Source of the DNA: TOLSYN sp963849065 | Lineage (GTDB): Bacteria; Acidobacteriota; Terriglobia; Terriglobales; Acidobacteriaceae | Assembly (NCBI GenBank): GCA_963849065.1 | Contig: CAWKFM010000001.1 | Location: 699,596 to 763,595 of the forward strand | Reading direction: 5' to 3' | DNA: 64,000 bases | Shown: positions 1 through 8,803 of the stretch, in pieces | How positions within the stretch are numbered: position 1 is the stretch's first letter | Layout of the letters: each line of letters opens with the position of its first letter | Position numbers and translations under genes: made by a program | Notes under the pieces: generated by a model | The model's input: only the letters and a program-made list of their open reading frames with translations | The model's database searches: none | What the model was told of the DNA's origin: nothing

Positions 1-2
1 GT

Positions 3-146
3 CCGCGGCGGCTGGTGCGGCCGGGGCAGCCGATTGCACGGCGTCCGCGGCGTGCGGCGCAGGCGCCAGCAGCGCCAGCCGCCAAGACGACGAGTGAAAC
101 CAAGCCAGAAGCGAGTGCCGATTCTACGGGCTCCGAAAAAGAATGA
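3..146 (+). CDS. C-terminal tail of an upstream protein (partial, begins before the window)
   Basis: An open frame enters from the left edge and stops with TGA at 144-146, sharing ATGA with the cmk start at 143. The visible 47 residues are an Arg/Pro/Ala-rich, then Thr/Ser/Glu/Lys-rich tail of low complexity with no domain. Such basic tails are common on RluB-type pseudouridine synthases, and rluB often precedes cmk in bacteria, so that is the best guess, but nothing in the visible part proves it. The 4-base overlap indicates translational coupling with cmk. Confidence 0.5.
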   Translation, partial: PRRLVRPGQPIARRPRRAAQAPAAPAAKTTSETKPEASADSTGSEKE

Positions 147-883
147 GCGACACGAAAGAACCACAACCCAGAACCGAACTTGTGATTGCCATCGACGGAC
201 CGGCGGGGGCGGGCAAGAGCACGATCGCCTCGCGGCTGGCGAAGACGCTTGGCTATGTGAATCTGGAGTCCGGAGCGATGTATCGCGCGCTGGGGCTGAA
301 GGCGATTGAGAGCGGGGTTGCGGTAAGCGACGGCGGGGCGCTGCTGGCGCTGGCCGAGCGGTCCGCCATTGAGTTAGAGCCGACGGCGGAGGGCAACCGG
401 GTGCTGCTGGATGGGCGCGACGTCTCGGTGCGGATACGGGAGCGCGACGTGACCGACGCGGCGTCCAAGGTCTCGGTGCATCCTGAGGTGCGGGAGTGGA
501 TGGTGAGGCGGCAGCGCGAGATGGGCGCGCGGGGCGGCGTGATTATGGAGGGGCGCGACATCGGCACGGTGGTGTTTCCGGATGCCGAAGTCAAAATCTT
601 TCTGGATGCGGATTCGAGCGTGCGCGAAGGGCGGCGGGTGAATCAGGCCAATGCGCAGGACGATCCAGGGCGCGCCGAGCGACTGAAGCAGGAACTGCGC
701 GAGCGCGACCGGCGGGACACGACACGCACCACGGCTCCGCTGAAGGCAGCCGAGGATGCGGTGCACATCGATTCCAGCGCGATGGGGATTGAAGAAGTGA
801 TTGCGCGGGCGGAAGAGATTGTGAAGGAAAAGCTGAGGCAGGGAGGATGTCAACTGCCCCACTCAAGACAGAAGCAGGCTTGA
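143..883 (+). CDS. cmk: Cytidylate kinase
   Basis: Transfers phosphate from ATP to CMP/dCMP in cytoplasmic pyrimidine nucleotide recycling. The 246-residue protein has the P-loop GPAGAGKST at about residues 19-27, the substrate-binding region with SGAMYRALG, the MEGRDIGTVVFPDA signature at about 136-149, and the LID-like RDRRDTTR stretch near 194. The length is normal for bacterial Cmk; the last 15 residues look like an unconserved extension. It starts by ATGA overlap with the preceding gene and ends just before a strong terminator, so it closes an operon. Confidence 0.96.
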   Translation: MSDTKEPQPRTELVIAIDGPAGAGKSTIASRLAKTLGYVNLESGAMYRALGLKAIESGVAVSDGGALLALAERSAIELEPTAEGNRVLLDGRDVSVRIRERDVTDAASKVSVHPEVREWMVRRQREMGARGGVIMEGRDIGTVVFPDAEVKIFLDADSSVREGRRVNQANAQDDPGRAERLKQELRERDRRDTTRTTAPLKAAEDAVHIDSSAMGIEEVIARAEEIVKEKLRQGGCQLPHSRQKQA

Positions 884-923
884 ATGGGCCACCCGTAGAT
901 TGAATCAGAGATTGAGGACGACG

Positions 924-962
924 GCCCCGGATGGAAGGAAAGCTTCCATCCGGGGCTTTTTT
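924..962 (+). terminator. Rho-independent terminator after cmk
   Basis: A perfect 14-bp GC-rich stem (924-937 pairs with 943-956) around a 5-base loop is followed by six Ts. It ends the cmk transcript. Confidence 0.9.
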
Positions 963-1345
963 GCGTTTAGACAAATATTTTTTGAGCGGCGGGCTGGCGG
1001 GCTGTGCGAAACGCTCGTGAGGCGATGCAAAGCGCAACAGTGTTGTGAAATGCATCGGCTTTTGTTGTCTGCGATCCAAGCTGTTGATTCCATGTGCGGG
1101 GAGCTGCTGCGACGGAGCAGAGTTGCTGATTTGAGCGTTGCGAAATGCATCGATTGGAGGTGTGGCGAAATTCTGCGGTGGATAGTGACGGGTGGATAAG
1201 CGGCGTGTTTTCTGCGTGATAGCGAAGAACGTGCGGTTTGGCCAGCAGAGTGCCTTCTAGAGTGCGTACGCGGCAAGGCCAAGAAGAAAGCTGAAAGCCG
1301 CGAAATTCAAACAGAGCCTCAGAAGAAGGGGCGGAGGATCAGACA
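963..1345. other. Intergenic stretch without a supported gene
   Basis: About 380 bases hold no reading frame with a credible start and ribosome site. The short string GAAATGCATCG occurs twice (near 1047 and 1141), with related TGCAAAGCG/GCAAC pieces between, which may be a degenerate repeat. A GGAGGATC ribosome site at the right end belongs to the next gene. Confidence 0.5.
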
Positions 1346-2017
1346 ATGACGGTTATCCTAGTTCTCGCACTCTTTATGGTTTGCCTGGTAGTGGAACGCT
1401 TCACCAACAAGAAAGCTCCTGAGTATGTTCTGCAGACCGCTCCTGCGGTCGAAGCCGGGGCGCGCATGGCGCAACCCATCGTGGCGGGATTCGAGATTCC
1501 CGAACACCTTCGCTTCCATCAGGGGCATGCGTGGGCGCTGGGCGAAAGCCCCAACCTGGTTCGCGCCGGCATCGACGACTTTGCCGCCAAGCTGATTGGC
1601 GAGGCCGAGGCGATCAACCTTCCGCAACGCGGACAATGGATCCGGCAGGGACAGAAAGTTTGGAGCTTCCGGGTGAACGGCGAGCTGGTGGAGATGGTTT
1701 CCCCGATCGAAGGCACGGTGAGCGATGTGAACGACGAAGTGGTTCGGCACCCTGAGACGCTGACCGCCGATCCGTACGGCAACAGCTGGCTGATGAAGGT
1801 GGAAAGCCCGGATGCGAAGACCAACTTCCGCAACCTGCTGGGCGGCACCATGGCCCGCAACCTGATCGCCGACAGCGCCAGGAAGCTGGCCGCCTACATC
1901 CCGGCGACGAGCAACATGGCGACGGCGCAGGACGGTGGCAAGGCGCACGGCGAGATCGCCAAGATGGTTCCGGCGGAAAAGTATGCGGAGATCGTCAAAG
2001 AGTTCTTCTTGGCCTAA
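1346..2017 (+). CDS. Membrane-anchored GcvH-like (lipoyl-domain fold) protein lacking the lipoyl lysine
   Basis: A 223-residue protein with one N-terminal membrane segment (about residues 3-17) and then a region that aligns with glycine cleavage H protein: a HAWALGE motif near 61 (H protein: HEWV), a central hairpin, and DPYGNSWLMKV near 162, which matches the conserved DPYGEGWLIKI. In H proteins the hairpin carries ESVKA, whose lysine is lipoylated; here the aligned stretch reads FRVNGELVE, with Gly112 at the lysine position. It therefore probably does not carry lipoate and is not a working glycine-cleavage carrier. No gcvT or gcvP is nearby. Start chosen for the GGAGGATC ribosome site. Its role is unknown. 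Confidence 0.7.
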   Translation: MTVILVLALFMVCLVVERFTNKKAPEYVLQTAPAVEAGARMAQPIVAGFEIPEHLRFHQGHAWALGESPNLVRAGIDDFAAKLIGEAEAINLPQRGQWIRQGQKVWSFRVNGELVEMVSPIEGTVSDVNDEVVRHPETLTADPYGNSWLMKVESPDAKTNFRNLLGGTMARNLIADSARKLAAYIPATSNMATAQDGGKAHGEIAKMVPAEKYAEIVKEFFLA

Positions 2018-2071
2018 CGGCTGGCTCGGCGAGGCCGCCGGCAACGACGGCCACCGATTCTGAGCAAAGCG

Positions 2072-2101
2072 ACCCGGGGGAAATATCCTCCCGGGTTTTT
2101 T
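2072..2101 (+). terminator. Rho-independent terminator
   Basis: Stem 2072-2078 / 2090-2096 (ACCCGGG with CCCGGGT) followed by six Ts. It lies between the GcvH-like gene and the convergent chemoreceptor gene. Confidence 0.85.
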
Positions 2102-2134
2102 GCGTGCGCAGCCGCAGAGGAGGAATGGATCTTC

Positions 2135-4135
2135 TTATCTGTGGGTTGCTGCCGCGTACCTCGCCGTCAGGGCCTTGGGCTGAGCTGCTCTAGAAAAAGT
2201 TTTCTGCTGGGGGTCGTCATCGATGGAGAAGCGTCCCATGGATTCGACGAGGCTACCTGCCATCTTGGACATCTGCTCGGAGGAGGCGGCCAGCTCGGTG
2301 GAACTGGAGCTGGACTGCTGCACCATCTCGCGCATGCGTTCCATGGCGCGGACCACGGCCTGGGCACCGCCGGCCTGCTCTTCCACGGCGGAGGTGATTT
2401 CGTGGGTGATTTCGTTGAGCCGCATGGTGGCCTGGGCGATCTGCGTCGAGCCGTGCGATTGCTCGTTGGTGGCCGCTCCAATCTCCTGCGCGAACTTGTA
2501 CACCTCGGTCACCACGTTGGAGATCTTGCGCAGGGCCAGACTCAGATCGTTGCCCAGCTCCAGTCCCTCGTTGACGATGATTGTGCTCTTGTTCATGTTG
2601 TCCACGGCCTTGCGGGCCTCGTTCTGGATGCTGCCGATCAGCTCGCTGATCTCCTTGGTGGAGGTGGCGGATTTTTCCGCCAGCTTGCGCACTTCGTCGG
2701 CCACCACGGCAAAGCCCAATCCGTGTTCGCCGGCGCGCGCCGCTTCAATGGCGGCGTTGAGCGCCAGCAGGTTGGTCTGCTCGGAGATGTCGTCGATGAC
2801 CTCGACGATTTTGCCGATGTTGTCAACGCGCTCGCCCAGGTTGCCGATGATGGCGGCCGAGGAGCCGATGGCGCCATTGATGCGGTTCAGTCCTTCGGTA
2901 GTCTTCTGCATGGTGCCGATGCCGCTGGTGACCTCGTCGCGCGAGCGGTTGGAGATGTCCAGCAGCACCCTGGCGCTGTCGGCTACGCGCTGAATGCTGG
3001 CCACCATCTGATCGATGGAGGCAGAGGTTTCGCTCACGCTGGAAGCCTGCATCTGGGTGTTCTTTACCATGTTCTGCACGTTGATGCTCATCTCGTGCAT
3101 GGTGCTGGTAACTTCATCGATGGCCGAGGCGGACTGCACGTTGATCTTGGCGGCGTCCTCGGAGGTGTCGGCTACCTGGTTGGAGCCGGCGGCCACCTGC
3201 GAGGCGGCATCGCGCACCGAGCCAACAATGTCTCGCAAGCCCAGGATCATTTTTTCGAATGCGTTACCCAAGGTGTCGAGTTTGGAACGGGGCTCAACCT
3301 CGACGACGAGTTCTCCGCGCGCAATGGCCTCGCTGACGCCGGCCATCTCCTTGAGATAGGTCACCATGTGGGCAAAGGTACGCGCCAGTTCGCCGAGTTC
3401 GTCGGTGCGATCGACTCGGATCTCCTGATTCAAATCGCCTGACTCGCTGATACTGCGTGCAACGCCAATCAGCTGTGCCAGCGGCGCAGTGATTTCCCGC
3501 ACGGTTCGCCGCCCCAGCATCACGATGAAGATGGCTGTGGCGCCGAAGGCGAGCACCCCGAGAAGAAGAAGCTGGCGGCCAGTCTTTCGGCTCGCATCGT
3601 ACGTCGTCTTAACCGAGTTCTCCTGCTGCGTGATGAGTAGCCCAACGGGCTTGAGCAGCGCGGTATGGACGGACGGCCATTCATCCTCGAGCAGGGTGTG
3701 GAGAGCGGCGCTATCCTCATTCGAGTAGGCAGTGGACAACTTTTGCGAGAACGCCAGGAAGGGCGGGATCCCGGCGTCGATTTGAGCGATCAGGTCGCGG
3801 GATTCCGGCGACATCTGATTGTCTTTTGTTTTTTCTTTGAAGGCTGCCCACTGGGCCGGTATGTTGGCCACGGCCTCCTGCAACTGATTATTGGAACCGA
3901 CGGCTGGCATCTGGTCCAGCAGCACGGCGGCCATGCGGAAACGTACTTCCTTGAGAGCTCGGTCGATGTCCTGAATTGCGGTGACCGGCTGCACCTGGTT
4001 GTCGTACACCGAGGAGAGGGTCTGGATTCCGCTTTCGACGCTGTAGATATTCACGGCAGTGAGCAGGACCATTGCCGTGATTGCGGCCCACACTAACAGC
4101 TGGACCCGACCGCTGACGCTCGATATCTTCTGCAT
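2135..4135 (-). CDS. Methyl-accepting chemotaxis protein
   Basis: A 666-residue inner-membrane chemoreceptor. A first membrane segment lies at about residues 11-31, followed by a periplasmic helical region of about 150 residues (four-helix-bundle type), a second membrane segment at about 188-208, a HAMP domain, and a long cytoplasmic coiled coil. The signalling tip has the highly conserved EQTNLLALNAAIEAARAGE core. No CheB/CheR pentapeptide is seen at the C-terminus. No other che genes are in the window, so it is an orphan receptor. The rhodanese gene 39 bases upstream on the same strand is probably in the same transcript. Confidence 0.95.
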   Translation of the reverse strand: MQKISSVSGRVQLLVWAAITAMVLLTAVNIYSVESGIQTLSSVYDNQVQPVTAIQDIDRALKEVRFRMAAVLLDQMPAVGSNNQLQEAVANIPAQWAAFKEKTKDNQMSPESRDLIAQIDAGIPPFLAFSQKLSTAYSNEDSAALHTLLEDEWPSVHTALLKPVGLLITQQENSVKTTYDASRKTGRQLLLLGVLAFGATAIFIVMLGRRTVREITAPLAQLIGVARSISESGDLNQEIRVDRTDELGELARTFAHMVTYLKEMAGVSEAIARGELVVEVEPRSKLDTLGNAFEKMILGLRDIVGSVRDAASQVAAGSNQVADTSEDAAKINVQSASAIDEVTSTMHEMSINVQNMVKNTQMQASSVSETSASIDQMVASIQRVADSARVLLDISNRSRDEVTSGIGTMQKTTEGLNRINGAIGSSAAIIGNLGERVDNIGKIVEVIDDISEQTNLLALNAAIEAARAGEHGLGFAVVADEVRKLAEKSATSTKEISELIGSIQNEARKAVDNMNKSTIIVNEGLELGNDLSLALRKISNVVTEVYKFAQEIGAATNEQSHGSTQIAQATMRLNEITHEITSAVEEQAGGAQAVVRAMERMREMVQQSSSSSTELAASSEQMSKMAGSLVESMGRFSIDDDPQQKTFSRAAQPKALTARYAAATHR

Positions 4136-4174
4136 GTTTGCTTTCGTCCTGGAACTAAAGCTGGCCGATGGGAA

Positions 4175-4627
4175 CTACTCGATGGGGAGGCCCTTCGATT
4201 TCCAGTCAGGGATTCCGGTACGCAACCAGAAGATCTTCTTGTATCCGGCGCGGACAGACGTCACGGAAGCCTTATAGCTCTTCCAGCATTCGACGCCATT
4301 GCAATAAAAGATGAGGGGCGCTGTTTTGTCCTCGGGCAGTTTGGTGAGGTCAAAGCTATCCAGCGAGGCGTTAAACTCCCGCACCTTGTCACTTTTTTCT
4401 TTGTAGGGGATGTTTTTTGCGCCTTTGATATGGGCCTCGACGTACTCGTTGGCCACGCGGACATCGAAGACCGGCACGCCGCCGTCCATCAGCGATTTCG
4501 CCTTCAGGGGATCGACCACCACGATGCCCTTTTCCGACGTGGGCGTCTCAGCGGCAAAGGCGATAGGCATCACCGATAAAGCGCATAGCAAAACCAGAAC
4601 GATGCGGAGCCAGTGTTTCCGGGTCAT
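4175..4627 (-). CDS. Exported rhodanese-domain protein
   Basis: A 150-residue protein with a clear signal peptide (basic MTRKHW, hydrophobic core, likely cleavage after AFA near residue 25) and a single rhodanese domain. The motif VFDVR near 55 and the active-site loop FYCNGVECWKS (about 108-118) are visible; the first cysteine of the loop is the likely catalytic residue. It should act in the periplasm on sulfane sulfur, though the true substrate is unknown. A perfect AGGAGATG ribosome site fixes the start. The close spacing to the chemoreceptor suggests one transcript. Confidence 0.88.
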   Translation of the reverse strand: MTRKHWLRIVLVLLCALSVMPIAFAAETPTSEKGIVVVDPLKAKSLMDGGVPVFDVRVANEYVEAHIKGAKNIPYKEKSDKVREFNASLDSFDLTKLPEDKTAPLIFYCNGVECWKSYKASVTSVRAGYKKIFWLRTGIPDWKSKGLPIE

Positions 4628-4852
4628 TTGTCATCTCCTGTATCGACATATGAGCAATCGTGGGAGCGATGTGGATACCCACACTCGCTGGACGATTGAG
4701 ATTACTTGCATGGATTCGTGGCACGGATACAGTGTCACTTGAGCGCATGGCCGGGCAAGAGTACCAAAGTACTGCGCTGGCGGGCCCGCGCTATTTTCTC
4801 GACAAGAGGCCGGACCGGAGGTGATCGCAGCGCTTCACCTGGCGGGCGGGAG

Positions 4853-5287
4853 TTACTTCCTGTGGCTGGTGGAGGGCTGGGGCTCGAGTTTGCGGGCGAC
4901 CGAGTCGAGGACGCCGTTGATGAACTGGACGGACTCGGGGGTGGAGAAGCGGCGGGCGATCTCCAGCGCTTCATTGATGATGACGGGGCGCGGAGTTTTG
5001 GGGAAGCCGAGGAATTCGGCGACGCCGGCGCGCAGGATGTTGCGATCGACGGCGGCCATGCGCTCCAGGCGCCAGTGTTCGGTGTGGCCTTCGAGGAGCA
5101 GGCCGATTTCCTCGTAGCGCTCCATGGCGACGCGGAAGATGTCGTCGGCGAAGTTGCGGACGCTGTCTTCGAGGTCTCGGCGCTCGGCCCAAAAAGTTTT
5201 CTTGACGTGCTCGACGGACTGCTTGCCCATGTCGGCCTGGAAGAGCATCTGCAGCGCCAGTTCGCGTGATTTGCGTCGTGTACCCAT
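4853..5287 (-). CDS. nusB: Transcription antitermination factor NusB
   Basis: The 144-residue all-helical protein starts MGTRRKSRELALQMLF, the conserved arginine-rich RNA-binding start of NusB, and has the conserved DRNILR and INEALEIARRFS motifs (about 81-115) and FINGVLD near 121. NusB with NusE binds boxA RNA to prevent premature termination of rRNA transcription. Length is typical. The start has an AAAAGGAATC ribosome site. It follows the ribH fusion on the same strand with a 26-base gap, the usual ribH-nusB order. Confidence 0.96.
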   Translation of the reverse strand: MGTRRKSRELALQMLFQADMGKQSVEHVKKTFWAERRDLEDSVRNFADDIFRVAMERYEEIGLLLEGHTEHWRLERMAAVDRNILRAGVAEFLGFPKTPRPVIINEALEIARRFSTPESVQFINGVLDSVARKLEPQPSTSHRK

Positions 5288-5313
5288 GATTCCTTTTTAT
5301 TCTCTACGTTAGT

Positions 5314-6159
5314 TTACTTGGATTGCGGCGTGGATTGCAGCGTGCGTTTGAGGGCGGCGAGTTCGAGGGCGGCGAGGGCGGCTTCATGTCCCTTGTTGCC
5401 CATTTTGAGGCCGGCGCGGTCGATGGCCTGCTCCAAAGTGTCGCAGGTGAGGACGCCGAAGCCGACGGGAACACCGGTGGCGAGCGCGACTTCTCCGATG
5501 CCGCGGGTGACTTCGTTGACGATCACATCGTAATGGGCGGTGTCTCCGCGCAGCAGGCAACCGATGGCGACCAGGGCGTTGTATTTGCCGGTTTCGGCGA
5601 GCATTTTGGCGGCCGTGGGGAGTTCGAAGGCTCCGGGGACGCGGACGATTTCGATGTCGGCGGCGGCGGCTCCGGTGCGGCGCAGGGCGTCGGTGGCTCC
5701 GGAGACCAGGCGCTCGGTGATGAAGGCGTTGAAGCGCGAGACGACGATGGCGAACTTCATTGCGGTGGAGTCGAGTTGGGACTCGCGGGTGGGCTGGCGC
5801 CAGTTTTCGTGGTAGCTGAAGACGGCGAGGTTGCCGAAGCCGCAGGGGATTTGGAGGATGAAGGCGCGCGCGCCCCAGTCGTGGTCGGCGATGTCGGCGA
5901 CGAAGTGGAAGCCCTTGGCGCGGGCGGATTCGGCTAAGATGTCGGCGTTATCGACTTCGACGACGAGGTCGGCGGCGGGCATGTCCTGGCCCATGGCGAG
6001 CTCGATGCCGGACTCGAAGGCTTCGAACTTTTTGCCCTTGGAGCGGCGGCCGGTCCAGCTTTCGCCTGGGGCGAAGCCGAGGGCAGAGAAAAACTCCTCT
6101 AGCGCGGCATAGTCGGCGTCGGAGGCGGGCAGCATGAGGCGATGGAAAGAACGGATCAC
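5314..6159 (-). CDS. ribH: VOC/glyoxalase-like domain fused to 6,7-dimethyl-8-ribityllumazine synthase
   Basis: The C-terminal 148 residues (from the Met codon at 5758-5760) are lumazine synthase: IVVSRFN, the GAFELP loop, AIGCLLRGDTAHYDVIVNE with the catalytic His, and PVGFGVLT and NKGHEAA. It condenses the ribityl-aminopyrimidine with dihydroxybutanone phosphate in riboflavin synthesis. In front, in the same uninterrupted frame, lie about 130 residues resembling a VOC/glyoxalase domain (FHRLMLPASD, a betaalphabeta core, ending near AVFSYHENW). No ribosome site precedes the internal Met codon, which favours a true fusion. I chose the GTG at 6157-6159; the frame stays open to an ATG at 6249, and an ATG at 6135 is possible. 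Confidence 0.85.
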   Translation of the reverse strand: MIRSFHRLMLPASDADYAALEEFFSALGFAPGESWTGRRSKGKKFEAFESGIELAMGQDMPAADLVVEVDNADILAESARAKGFHFVADIADHDWGARAFILQIPCGFGNLAVFSYHENWRQPTRESQLDSTAMKFAIVVSRFNAFITERLVSGATDALRRTGAAAADIEIVRVPGAFELPTAAKMLAETGKYNALVAIGCLLRGDTAHYDVIVNEVTRGIGEVALATGVPVGFGVLTCDTLEQAIDRAGLKMGNKGHEAALAALELAALKRTLQSTPQSK

Positions 6160-6262
6160 ATCTTCTTTTGTATCACAGGCGGGGAGTGGAGGTTGATGGG
6201 CGGAGGTGCGGCTTTCGAAATGCCCGTCATCTGCCCGGAGCGGTCCCAACGATGCGGATGCG

Positions 6263-7060
6263 TCATCCGAGGCCGGCTGCGCGGGCGATCAGGAACAAGC
6301 CTGCAACGACGACGACAGCTCCGATGGTGCGCGCCACGCGTACACCGGACGGTGCGAGACGTTCGACGGTGATGGCTACGGTCACGACGGCCATCACACG
6401 CAGATCCATGACGCCGATGACGAGCAGGACTGCAATGAGTCCGGCACAGCAGTAGCCGCAGTGGAGGCCGAGGCGCAGGCCATGTCTCCAGGCTGTGCCG
6501 GCGTCCGCGGGCAACGTACGGCCGCAGCCTGGTGACTCCCGGCAGCAGGCAAGATGATGTGCCTTCCATGGGGTGAACTGGAGCGCACCGGCGAGCAGTA
6601 CGACGACTCCGACCGCAATGGGAGCGGCGCGCGCCAGCGCCGGAAACTGCATCTCGACCGTTGCCAGAGCGCTGCCCAAAGGATAGGTGGCCATGCCGAA
6701 GACGGTCCACACGAAGAAATACCCCGCGCCCACCAACATGGTCAGCCAGCCCAGGCGCATCTCACCTGCGCTGCCGATGGCCTGACGGTATCGCCACAGC
6801 ATTGGCAGCAGCGATGGCAGCATCATTGCCATCATCATCGCGATCCACATGCCGAGGAACGACGCGGCGGCGGCGAGCCACGTCTGTCCGGGCATGCGCA
6901 TCCACGCCATCGACATCGTCCAGCCACCGGGCATCGGCATTGCGCCCATGGCCGACATGGACGCGCACCAGACCATCGTCACCGCTGCGCTGGCAGCGAA
7001 GAGCAGCGCCAAGACGCCGAAGAAGGTGTCGTGAGAAACGCGTTGCGAATTCATGTGCAT
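6263..7060 (-). CDS. DUF2182 family polytopic membrane protein
   Basis: A 265-residue inner-membrane protein with about six or seven hydrophobic segments. It shows the Met-rich first part (SMSAMGAMPMPGGWTMS and WIAMMMAMMLPS), a central CCRESPGCG segment and the GLHCGYCCAGL motif of the DUF2182 family, described as putative metal-binding integral membrane proteins; the Met, His and Cys clusters fit copper or a similar metal but this is inference. The start codon directly follows the TGA of the DUF899 gene upstream, so the two are translationally coupled. Confidence 0.85.
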   Translation of the reverse strand: MHMNSQRVSHDTFFGVLALLFAASAAVTMVWCASMSAMGAMPMPGGWTMSMAWMRMPGQTWLAAAASFLGMWIAMMMAMMLPSLLPMLWRYRQAIGSAGEMRLGWLTMLVGAGYFFVWTVFGMATYPLGSALATVEMQFPALARAAPIAVGVVVLLAGALQFTPWKAHHLACCRESPGCGRTLPADAGTAWRHGLRLGLHCGYCCAGLIAVLLVIGVMDLRVMAVVTVAITVERLAPSGVRVARTIGAVVVVAGLFLIARAAGLG

Positions 7061-7807
7061 TCAGCGCCTGCCGGATCCCAGGTCGTCCGAATACCCGGCC
7101 TTCAGGCGGGGCCATTGGACGATGGGCCGTCCATCGATGCGGTAGGGGTGCTCGCCTTTCGGCCGCTGTGGCCAGCCAGCCGGCGAGTCCTCCCAACTTT
7201 CCTGCCGCCCGAAGACGGTCAAGTCGAGCAACCGATAGCTGTTATCCATAGCCTCAACGCCACGTCCTGTCGTCCAGTAAGTCTCGAAGACCCTGGAGCC
7301 TTTGCGCAGGTAGCAAACGAGGTAAAACCGGCCCACACGGCGTCCTTCCAAGAGCGTGTCCAGCGAGCCCTGGGCCGAGTACCAGGGCATATTCCAACCC
7401 ATGAAGTCGCGGTACCGGACGCTCTCTTCATAAGGTCCCTGGCAGAATGTGGCATAGGTAACGTCGCGAGAATGAATAAAAGACAGCTCGCGGACCTGGG
7501 ACGTATACAAGGAACATCCTTCGCACTGCTCCGGTGCAGGGTGACCGGTGTGCCACATGAAGTAGTAGGCGAGGAGCATGCGGCGGCCTTCAAACGCATC
7601 GAGCAGCGTTACGGCCCCCCGTTCGCCAGTGAGGGGCGTGGCACCGTCCATCTCGACCATGGGGAGACGGCGGCGGGCGGATGCAATGGCGTCGCCTTCT
7701 CTGGTGTGAGCTTTCTCGCGAAGCCGCAAGGCGTCCAACTGGGCCTGAAAGGTAGTCCGATCGACGACTTTCGGGGCTGCCAGTTCAATGTTCAGGGTGT
7801 CTGCCAT
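7061..7807 (-). CDS. DUF899 family thioredoxin-fold-like protein (copy 1)
   Basis: A 248-residue cytoplasmic protein of the DUF899 family, distantly related to AhpC/TSA thioredoxin-fold proteins. Visible family marks are the RRRLPMVEMD start of the domain, LLAYYFMWHTG, the CEGCSLYTSQV cysteine pair, and FMGWNMPWYS. The CxxC-like CEGC could be redox active. A GGAGGGAACG ribosome site supports the start. It lies 27 bases after a second DUF899 gene and abuts the DUF2182 gene, forming a three-gene operon. Function is unproven. Confidence 0.85.
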   Translation of the reverse strand: MADTLNIELAAPKVVDRTTFQAQLDALRLREKAHTREGDAIASARRRLPMVEMDGATPLTGERGAVTLLDAFEGRRMLLAYYFMWHTGHPAPEQCEGCSLYTSQVRELSFIHSRDVTYATFCQGPYEESVRYRDFMGWNMPWYSAQGSLDTLLEGRRVGRFYLVCYLRKGSRVFETYWTTGRGVEAMDNSYRLLDLTVFGRQESWEDSPAGWPQRPKGEHPYRIDGRPIVQWPRLKAGYSDDLGSGRR

Positions 7808-7834
7808 CGTTCCCTCCGTTGTACTAAGTTAGGA

Positions 7835-8629
7835 TCACGCCGCGTGGGGCTTGTCGTACTCGTCGTGGCGTCGCCACCAGGTGTTCGTCTCATTGCGCCC
7901 TTTGGGGGCGCGGTCGAGCCACTGATACATTGCCCAGAGCCCGTCCAGTCCGCGTGCATAGGCGGAATACGTGTGGTAGATGGCACCGTCCTCGAGCACG
8001 AAGGCGCTCAAGCCAGGCCTCTCGCGGGTGTAGGTGGCCACGTCGGTTCCGGTCATGGCCGCGTGCTCGGCAACAGGACTCTCGCCGCGTTTCGTCATCG
8101 AATCGCCGATCCCGGCTTGCGACCACGCCGCCTCGCGCCGGTAGTTGTATTCGATAGTCCCATCGCGCTGTTGCTGCTCGGTGAACCAGACGTTGAAGTC
8201 GGAGTTGAAGTCGCCGCCGAATGAGGAAGCCCAGGGAAACGTCCATCCCATCCGCTGCTTGTAGGCCTGCAGTTTCGCAAGCGGCGCCCGCGACACCGCC
8301 CAGAGCATTACGTCATGGTTGGCCAGGTGGACGACGGAGCCGTTGAAGCCGTCGGCGATCGCCGAGCAGGACGGGCAGCCGGCGGTGTAGTCAGGCCCGA
8401 ACATGAAGTGGTAGACGAGCAACTGCGAGCGCCCCCGGAAAAGATCGGCGAGGGACGCTTCGCCCTCATCGGTCTCGAAGCTGTAATCCTTTTCGATCCG
8501 GACCCAGGGCAGCGCCTGCCTCTGCTGCGCCAACTCATCGCCGCGCCGGGTGAGTTCCTTCTCTGCCTTGAGCAGCTCGATGCGCGCTGAAAGCCACTCT
8601 TCCCTTGTCCCGGGCTGGTGCTTCGTCAT
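7835..8629 (-). CDS. DUF899 family thioredoxin-fold-like protein (copy 2)
   Basis: 264 residues, the first gene of the operon, with an AAGGAG ribosome site. Same architecture as its neighbour: helical N-terminus, RQALPWVRIEKDY, LLVYHFMFGPDY, a CPSC pair followed by SAIADGF, MGWTFPWASSFG, and a late acidic/aromatic region. The two neighbours are clearly diverged rather than a recent duplication, because identity is confined to these motifs. It may be a soluble thiol-dependent oxidoreductase; that is inference from fold only. Confidence 0.85.
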   Translation of the reverse strand: MTKHQPGTREEWLSARIELLKAEKELTRRGDELAQQRQALPWVRIEKDYSFETDEGEASLADLFRGRSQLLVYHFMFGPDYTAGCPSCSAIADGFNGSVVHLANHDVMLWAVSRAPLAKLQAYKQRMGWTFPWASSFGGDFNSDFNVWFTEQQQRDGTIEYNYRREAAWSQAGIGDSMTKRGESPVAEHAAMTGTDVATYTRERPGLSAFVLEDGAIYHTYSAYARGLDGLWAMYQWLDRAPKGRNETNTWWRRHDEYDKPHAA

Positions 8630-8803
8630 CGTTCAAGTCTCCTTCCAGGGTGTCCATCCCGTCATTGGTACGATTCTCGATACGACGTGCTGGTTGGCAG
8701 AGGTGAGAAATGTGCGTGCGGGTAGAACCGGAGACAGAACGACGGGAGTGAACGGTGTAGAGCCGTAAACCAGACGAAGAAGTTATCCAGATGTTTCTGC
8801 TGC

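Noticed and set aside
2141..3442. A 433-codon + strand frame under the chemoreceptor
   Set aside because: Antisense shadow; Gly/Val/Leu-rich product without motifs.
6554..8224. A 556-codon + strand frame under DUF2182/DUF899 genes
   Set aside because: Antisense shadow of three coupled genes with good ribosome sites.
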